DNA from: Perognathus longimembris pacificus
Taxonomy: Eukaryota; Chordata; Mammalia; Rodentia; Heteromyidae
NCBI RefSeq assembly: GCF_023159225.1
Contig: NC_063181.1
Span: 20,238,073-20,302,072, forward strand
Direction: 5' to 3'
Length of the DNA: 64,000 nt
In this document: positions 58,285 to 64,000 of the stretch, piece by piece
Position numbering within the stretch: the stretch's first letter is position 1
Layout: each line of letters begins with the position of its first letter
The notes under the pieces: generated by a model
Databases searched by the model: none
Told to the model about the DNA's origin: nothing
Seen by the model: the letters and a program-made list of their open reading frames with translations, nothing else
Program-made: the position numbers and the translations under genes

Positions 58285-59066
58285 AAATTGCTAATAATTA
58301 GTGTATGTCTAGGATAATCCTAGCAGAGGATCATAATAGCTTATTAGCTACATAGATATGATCACATAAGATTCTGCTAAGCAAAATGAACCCCAAGATA
58401 GAGAAACAAGAGATATTTTTAATGCACTATGTCAAATTATTTTTTTTTGCCTGTCACCTACCAAAGGTATTACAAATGTGTTTTGCTGGAATCATTAATT
58501 TTCACTATGCTGATAACACTTTTTATAAATCAACTAGATTAAAGCAATAATGTAGCATGCGTGGTGGGAAAAGGACTAGGATATAAAATGAATAACTTAA
58601 ATTACTTGGGATAGATTTACTACATGATATTTTATTAAATTTAAAATAATCCTATCACTCTAGTAGCTGAAAGGTAAGCTTCTGTCTTCTGTGGGGATGT
58701 TTTGCTATAAGTGTGTGTGTATGTGTGTGTACAAATTCTTTTTCAAAGTGTCCTATTGACACCTCCTATTGTCATTGTATCTGATTTTGGTAGCCTGGGT
58801 ATTTGTATATATGTTTATCTGAATTAGGGAAGAGATGGGAAACATCAAAATGATGAGAAAAGGATAAAAGGTGAAACAATGAAACAGTGGTACTCAAAAG
58901 ACAAAATGTTAGAAATTAACAGAACAACTCAGGGAGGGGGGAGGGAAGGTGTGAGAAAAACAAGGGAGAAAGTAATAGGTTTGACAAGAAATGTACTGAC
59001 TACCTTAACTATGTAACTGTATCCCCTCTGTCACCTTGAGAATAAAATTAAATTAAAATAACAATA
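58285..59066 (+). mobile_element. L1 3' end interrupted by an inverted duplicate
   Basis: Left piece 58285-58451 (GCAGAGGATCATAATAGC, TTAATGCACTATGTCAAAT) and right piece 58752-59066 (TTGTCATTGTATCTGATTTT, purine tract 58932-58948, end GAGAATAAAATTAAATTAA) are colinear with the L1 at 18432-19090. The 300 bases between them are not L1. Confidence 0.85.
58452..58751. repeat. Inverted duplication, arm A (300 bp)
   Basis: Reverse complement of 60472-60771 with the same length and no gaps by eye; about 15 differences (about 95% identity), mostly transitions. It lies inside the L1 3' UTR, so this arm is the derived one. It has no A tail and no retroelement ends. Confidence 0.93.
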
Positions 59067-60471
59067 ATAGGTACGCATATTAATTGGGTAAATTTGTTTA
59101 TCTGCTATTTTCTAAACAGTTAACAGTTTGATGCTCCTACTCATGCAGTTAATTGAAACTTCTGCTTTATGTTCTTAACTTCATTTTGGTAGAATTATAT
59201 ATTTTTATAATTTTCTAAATTATTGGCTGTTGACAAATGGTTATATGCACATATAATTTTAAAAGAAAGGATGAAGTTCTATCCCAACACTCTTCTTTTC
59301 CTTTATCCTATCACTTTTTTTCTATCACTTATTTTATTTTCCTGTAGTTCATGACATACTTATTTTATCCCTCAATGAAGAATTTAATAATTGTTTTATT
59401 TTCAAAGTCATTCTTCATAGCCTAAGTGGCTTTGAACATATGATTGTCCTGCCTTAGTCTCTTCTATGCTGAGATTACCATCAAGCACCACGGAACTAAA
59501 CTAAGATTCTTAATTTCAAGACAATATATCTATTTTTAGATCATAATATATGTCCCAAACATTAAGTTTTATAAAGTATCAATGTTTGAATAAATCTAGT
59601 AATAATTCATGCAGTCTAAAGCTCTCAAAGATAAAATATTTCTAGTCTTAACTAGGAAATATTAAAAGTTCTTGCTACAAGGGTCAGAGTTGCTAGGAAA
59701 GTAACCAAAATGGAGTAAATCATATACATATGCAGATTGACTTCACAAAATAGCAACGTTATTAATAGAGATATCTTCTAGCAGTGTAATACCTACTCAG
59801 TTATGTTCTTCATAGAACTCTGCTTATTTCCTTTATCCTATAAAAGGTATGTGATGCTTTAGCAGTAATTATTAAAGATTTAAATTCAGCTCGATGTATG
59901 GTGGTAATTGTGAATTTTTATGATGGACATCCAAAGATCAGGTATAAGTATGCAGAGTTAATTTTGTTCTGTATTGAGAGAGTAGTAGGATATAAAAGTT
60001 TTTCAAGTAGATTCTACCAGTGTTCTGACAAAATAAACAACACAACAAATTATTATTCTTATCTATTGCTCATCCAATGAATATTTACCGAGCATCTGCT
60101 GTTTGTCAATAAAGTTAAACATATATGAGAGTAGTAAAGTACATGAAATAGTCATAAATCCCTGGTTCTAGAATGTATATTCTCTTCATGGGAGAATAAT
60201 CCTTATGCCTACATTAATTCTTTTCAGACTAATAATAATATTGGGCAGGTTGAAGCACCAATTTTAGAAAATGGTGTTGGGGTACAACTTCCTTTTTCCC
60301 ATTTAATTAATAACTTCCTCAGTCTCTTATATGTTATAAACTTAATAAATTTCTCCCTAACTGATTTTCTCATAACTGCAGTTGTTCCTCTGTCTTATAG
60401 TAAAAATTCACTTGCAGAGTATTTGTCAAAGCAGAAAATATGAAATTGAACTTGCATCTCATTTATTACAT
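59067..60471. other. Spacer between the inverted arms; no gene seen
   Basis: AT-rich with one antisense B1-like fragment (listed). No gene supported. Confidence 0.5.
59415..59505 (-). mobile_element. B1-like SINE fragment, minus strand
   Basis: GTGGCTTTGAACATATGATT, then CCTGCCTTAGTCTCTTCTAT, then GCTGAGATTACCATCAAGCA: antisense 7SL-type words, diverged. Confidence 0.5.
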
Positions 60472-60771
60472 ACACTTTGAAAAAGAATTTGTACACACAC
60501 ATACACACACACTTGTAGCAAAATATCCCCACAGAAGACAGAAGCTTACCTTTCAGCTGCTAAAGTGATAGGATTATTTTAAACTTAATAAAATATTATG
60601 TAGTAAATCTACCCCAAGTAATTTAAATTATTCATTTCATATCCTAGTCCTTTTCCCACCACACATGCTACATTATTGTTTTAAACTAGTTGATTTATAA
60701 AAAGTGTTATCAGCCTAGTGACAATTAATGATTCCAGCAAAACACATTTGCAATACCTTTGGTAGGTGACA
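60472..60771. repeat. Inverted duplication, arm B (300 bp), likely source
   Basis: The partner of 58452-58751 in opposite direction, set in otherwise unremarkable AT-rich DNA. It includes a short CA run (60493-60512) that is kept in both arms. It shows no sign of a mobile element end. Confidence 0.9.
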
Positions 60772-62099
60772 TGCAATTAAAAAAAGTTGTATTGATTTGT
60801 CTAAAATGTTAAATGACATAATAGCCATACTGTAAAGTATTGAATAATTTAAGTAAATCAATGTTTTCTGAATTTTGTAGGAGTGCAAACTGTCTTGGGT
60901 GCTAAGATGAATCAATATAATAAAATAAAAATGAAGTGGTTTATAATGATGAATGTATGGGTTGATAATAACCAGAGGTAGAATCTTATTTAGCCATTGT
61001 AAGAAACAATTTCCAGGCAACTTTTCTGCACTATTCCCATCAGAAACCATGGTATTATATAGTCAATTGATTTTTAGCACTTAAATAGCTTTTCATTTGT
61101 AAGACACCTAGCCTCAGTATAAACTAAACCTTTCCCAGTGCTTCATTAGTTATAGCTTGATTTAGAATGATTTTTTTTTTACTACCATTAGAGCTATTTT
61201 GTGTACTTTATTGTAGGTTGTAAACAATGCTATCTTTTATGAGGAAATGAGAACTATTCCTTTGTTGTATTTCTACATTTTGCAAGATGTGCAATTTAAT
61301 GTTTCAGTATTTCCACTGCTCCCTTTTTTAAAACTTAATTTCCAACATCAGATTTCTTAAGTAAATCATCCAATTGAAAAAAATATGTATATATAGTTTC
61401 ATATAACAGGAGCTGTATGCATTTTGTAGTATGTATACACATATATAATATAATATATGTATATATATGCATATATTCACACATTTATGCATATGTGTAC
61501 ACATACATATACCTGTATACATAATACATATGCACATACTCAGGCTGTATAAATCTTATATTATACTTATAAAGAGTTCAATGGAAAATTTCACATAGAC
61601 TGAGAAATTGGCCAAAGTTATAGAAAAAAAAACTTACTAGAGATAAGAAATAATGAAATGGAATGATATAAGATGATTATCTCAGTGAAAATCACAATGT
61701 AGATAATGAAAAATAAAGTGGGAAGCAAACTTTGAGAACTGTAGGACAAAAAATATGACTTTTGAATGCACTAATAAAAGACTGGTTTTAAAGGAGGAAA
61801 CTACCTTTCCTACATAGAGAGAAAATTAATGTGTTTATGAAATCAAACTGGTAATCTAACAACGGTATGTTAATTGAAAATTCAAACTGGTAATCTAACA
61901 ATGGTATGTTAATTGAAAATGGAAGTAGAAAAAAAAAACATGAGTACCTAATTTAAGTCATCAACTCTACCTTTATCTATGAACTCACAATTTGCATTTT
62001 ATCCAATACCTAAATTTACATTTTGAAAGCATCTCTAAATTCAGTACATCAAAAATAGATCATTGTTGTTTTTTTTTTCTTACTATTTTCGTCAGTGGT
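60772..62099. other. AT-rich sequence, no gene supported
   Basis: 61427-61545 is rich in TATA/CATA/CACA. A 39-bp tandem duplication is listed separately. The minus-strand frame at 60715-61050 overlaps arm B and has no recognisable feature. Confidence 0.5.
61843..61920. repeat. Tandem duplication, two 39-bp units
   Basis: 61843-61881 and 61882-61920 are identical except for one C/T difference in AACAA(C/T)GGTATG, which is a CG to TG change. This is a young local duplication. Confidence 0.95.
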
Positions 62100-62420
62100 C
62101 ACATCTCCCTATCAGCATCAGGAATAAATACTACCAGTAGCTAAGGCCAAAAAGCTCCATGCTAGTTATGGTGACTCACATCTATCACAACAGGTACTCA
62201 GGAGGTGGTGATCAAAAGAATAAAGATTAGAGGCTAATCATGGCAAAAAGCAAACAAGACCCCATCTCAACAAATAGGCTACAAGTGGTGCCACCTAGCT
62301 ATGATCCCAGCTACTATAAGAAGCAATATGTGAGAGGATTTAAAAAAAAAAAAATTTGGAGGACACCTCTAGGCAAAATGGCAAAATGCTAGGCCCTAAC
62401 TGAAAATAACCTCAAGCAAA
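62100..62420 (+). mobile_element. Old dimeric 7SL-type SINE, probable
   Basis: ATGGTGACTCACATCTATCA and ACTCAGGAGGTGGTGATCAA, then ACCCCATCTCAACAAATAGG, then GTGGTGCCACCTAGCTATGA and TCCCAGCTACTA. Two 7SL-like starts follow each other, then an A run. Very diverged. Confidence 0.4.
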
Positions 62421-62431
62421 ATTTATCTGTC

Positions 62432-62528
62432 AAGGTGGTGTGTGTGTGTGTGTGGTGTGTGTGTGTGTGGTGTGTGTGTGGTGTGTGTGTGTGTGGTGTG
62501 TGTGTGTATGTGGTGTGTTTGTGTGTTT
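62432..62528. repeat. (GT)n microsatellite with GG punctuation
   Basis: Blocks of (GT)4-9 are separated by an extra G, forming a short higher-order repeat. Confidence 0.92.
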
Positions 62529-62529
62529 C

Positions 62530-63384
62530 CATATAATTCAGCCTTTGACTACCTTTCTTACTTAATCTCATGACCTCAATCTGACTTTTCTGTTGTTCCT
62601 TAAGTGTAACAAAATTCTTTTGCTTGTTTGGGGTCTGGGTGCTTTCCATTCAAAATTGACTTATCTCTTTTACAGCTTCCATGGACAGACTTATATGCAA
62701 ACCCAAAGCATATATTCTCCCTCTTCCAACATGCACAACTTTCCCACTTCTCTGCCTCACTCTGAACTTGTTTCTGTTTTGTCGTCCTTCTTATTGCATA
62801 TAACTAGGCCCTCGCAGGAAGACTGAGATCCTCACAGGAAGACCTGGCTTCTCTATTGGTTAACTGTTCTCCATATGCTACTGAGTGAAATGATCTCATT
62901 CTCTAATATTCTCACCACATTGTTATCCTTCCTAAAATCCTACCACCATGCCTCCTGAAATATATGCCATTCTCTTCAGCACCCACTTACTTGTTCGTGT
63001 TGTTCATAACTCTACAAATTGCCTCAATATGTTGTTTTCTTGGATCATCCTTGGTTTATAGATGTCCAGGGATTTCAAATAGAGAGAAATATTTTTGCAT
63101 GGTTTCAAGGGGTGACTTTCTTCCACATGAGCCTAAAAGTTCTGAAGTCATTGGTTATGGATATAGCATAAATATCTTTTCTCCTCTTTAGACATTGAGA
63201 AAAATTTCCCTCTTTTCTACAATGGTTGGCTTTAAAGTTTTTACCCTTCATTTATATTGCCAATTATGCAACTTCAGGGTTGTGGATTCCTTTTAACTAT
63301 ATCACTTTCCTTTCCTTTTAGATTCATGTCAGTTGGTAATTCATTGCCAATCTCTTTTTTACCTCATCATATTTTATGTATTTT
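62530..63384. other. Unassigned sequence, no gene supported
   Basis: Somewhat less AT-rich than its neighbours, with open frames at 62593-62826 and 62964-63191 on the plus strand. I recognise neither protein and see no splice or start context to support them. Confidence 0.45.
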
Positions 63385-63690
63385 ATTTTACTTTTTACTG
63401 TCAAGGTGATGTACAGAGGGGTTACAGTTACATACATAAGGAAGTGAGTACATTTCTTATCAAACTTGTTACCTCTTCCCTCATTTTTCTCTCACCTTCC
63501 TTCTTCCCCAGTCCCCGCCTCCAGTTGTACAGTTGGTTTATTACATATTGTCTAGTAAGTATTGCTGTTGCATTGTTTTGCCTTTTACCCTTTGTCTCAC
63601 CATTTTGATGTTCACCTTCCCTTCCCTGATTCAGAAAAATTTATATACATTTTCCAGGGTACCAAAATCAAATGCCGATGTCTTTATAAA
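63385..63690 (-). mobile_element. L1 3' end, minus strand
   Basis: GATGTACAGAGGGGTTACAG, a pyrimidine tract (63474-63515), GTACAGTTGGTTTATTACA and TCACCATTTTGATGTTCACC are the antisense of the L1 3' UTR, most like the end of the L1 at 18432-19090. Confidence 0.8.
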
Positions 63691-64000
63691 GACTTTTTTT
63701 TTCATTTTTTTGTAATTTCTCTATGTGTGGGTAGTTGCTTCTCAATGAACACTGGTTTTATTTCCTCATAAATTTATCATAAAATAAAACTATACTAAGT
63801 TGAAAGTGCATTTTAGGCACTTGACCTACTACAAATTTTATCATACCAGCAGAGTACACTATATAATTTTAGGTGTTATTTGTCTGTCCTGATGATGGCC
63901 TGGCTGAGTGGGGGAGTCAGAATTTTCTACTCCTTCCTATTTTATGGTCTATATACTGTGTAATGCTGACCAAGAGAGGATGGATCCGTTTTTAAAATTC
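63691..64000. other. AT-rich sequence, no gene seen
   Basis: No gene or recognised repeat up to the window end. Confidence 0.5.

Noticed and set aside
60715..61050. 111-codon minus-strand open frame
   Set aside because: It overlaps the inverted-duplication arm, has no recognisable motif, and the matching part in the other arm does not support coding constraint.

Overview
The window is nuclear DNA of a rodent, most likely a geomyoid (kangaroo rat, pocket mouse or pocket gopher). The main evidence is one SINE seen about sixteen times: an ID-like, tRNA-Ala-type left monomer joined to a second monomer that contains GTGGCTCAAGTGG and GAGTTCAAGCCCC and ends in poly(A). This matches the IDL-Geo dimer that I know only from Geomyoidea. 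Simple ID elements, B1-like and B4-like SINEs and truncated rodent L1 elements agree with a rodent. The DNA is AT-rich and CpG-poor, with frequent stop codons and no protein-coding gene I can identify. It reads as an intergenic desert or the inside of a very large intron. Nearly every listed reading frame is short and lies in repeat or random AT-rich sequence.

Layout: 0-8 kb holds an L1 with a 5' inversion, IDL-Geo SINEs, an old MLT1-like LTR and a cluster of L1 fragments. 8-17 kb holds composite SINEs, two LTRs (10.5 and 14.3 kb), an unexplained 124-codon open frame (13.4-13.8 kb, minus strand) and a SINE inserted in a SINE. 17-26 kb holds a tiny retrocopy with a perfect 15-bp target duplication, several L1 3' ends, an intact solo LTR with a 6-bp target duplication (20.26-20.75 kb) and a second copy of the 14-kb LTR family. 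26-43 kb is mostly single-copy-looking AT-rich sequence with a possible small two-exon structure (26.4-26.8 kb, minus strand), a truncated relative of the solo LTR (30.5 kb), two hairpins (35.35 and 35.79 kb) and many SINEs. 43-64 kb holds an L1 3' end carrying a CpG-rich block of about 570 bp, microsatellites, and a 300-bp inverted duplication whose two arms lie 1.72 kb apart (58.45 and 60.47 kb).

The best leads are four. First, the gapless, about 95% identical 300-bp inverted duplication that splits an L1. Second, the CpG-rich block with paired ETS-type sites inside another L1 that itself has a target duplication. Third, signs that the Geo right monomer is itself a diverged ID/tRNA-like unit and has been attached to two different promoter halves. 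Fourth, the two candidate exon regions on the minus strand. No viral gene, CRISPR array, tRNA or rRNA gene was found; the LTRs seen have no internal retroviral genes beside them.
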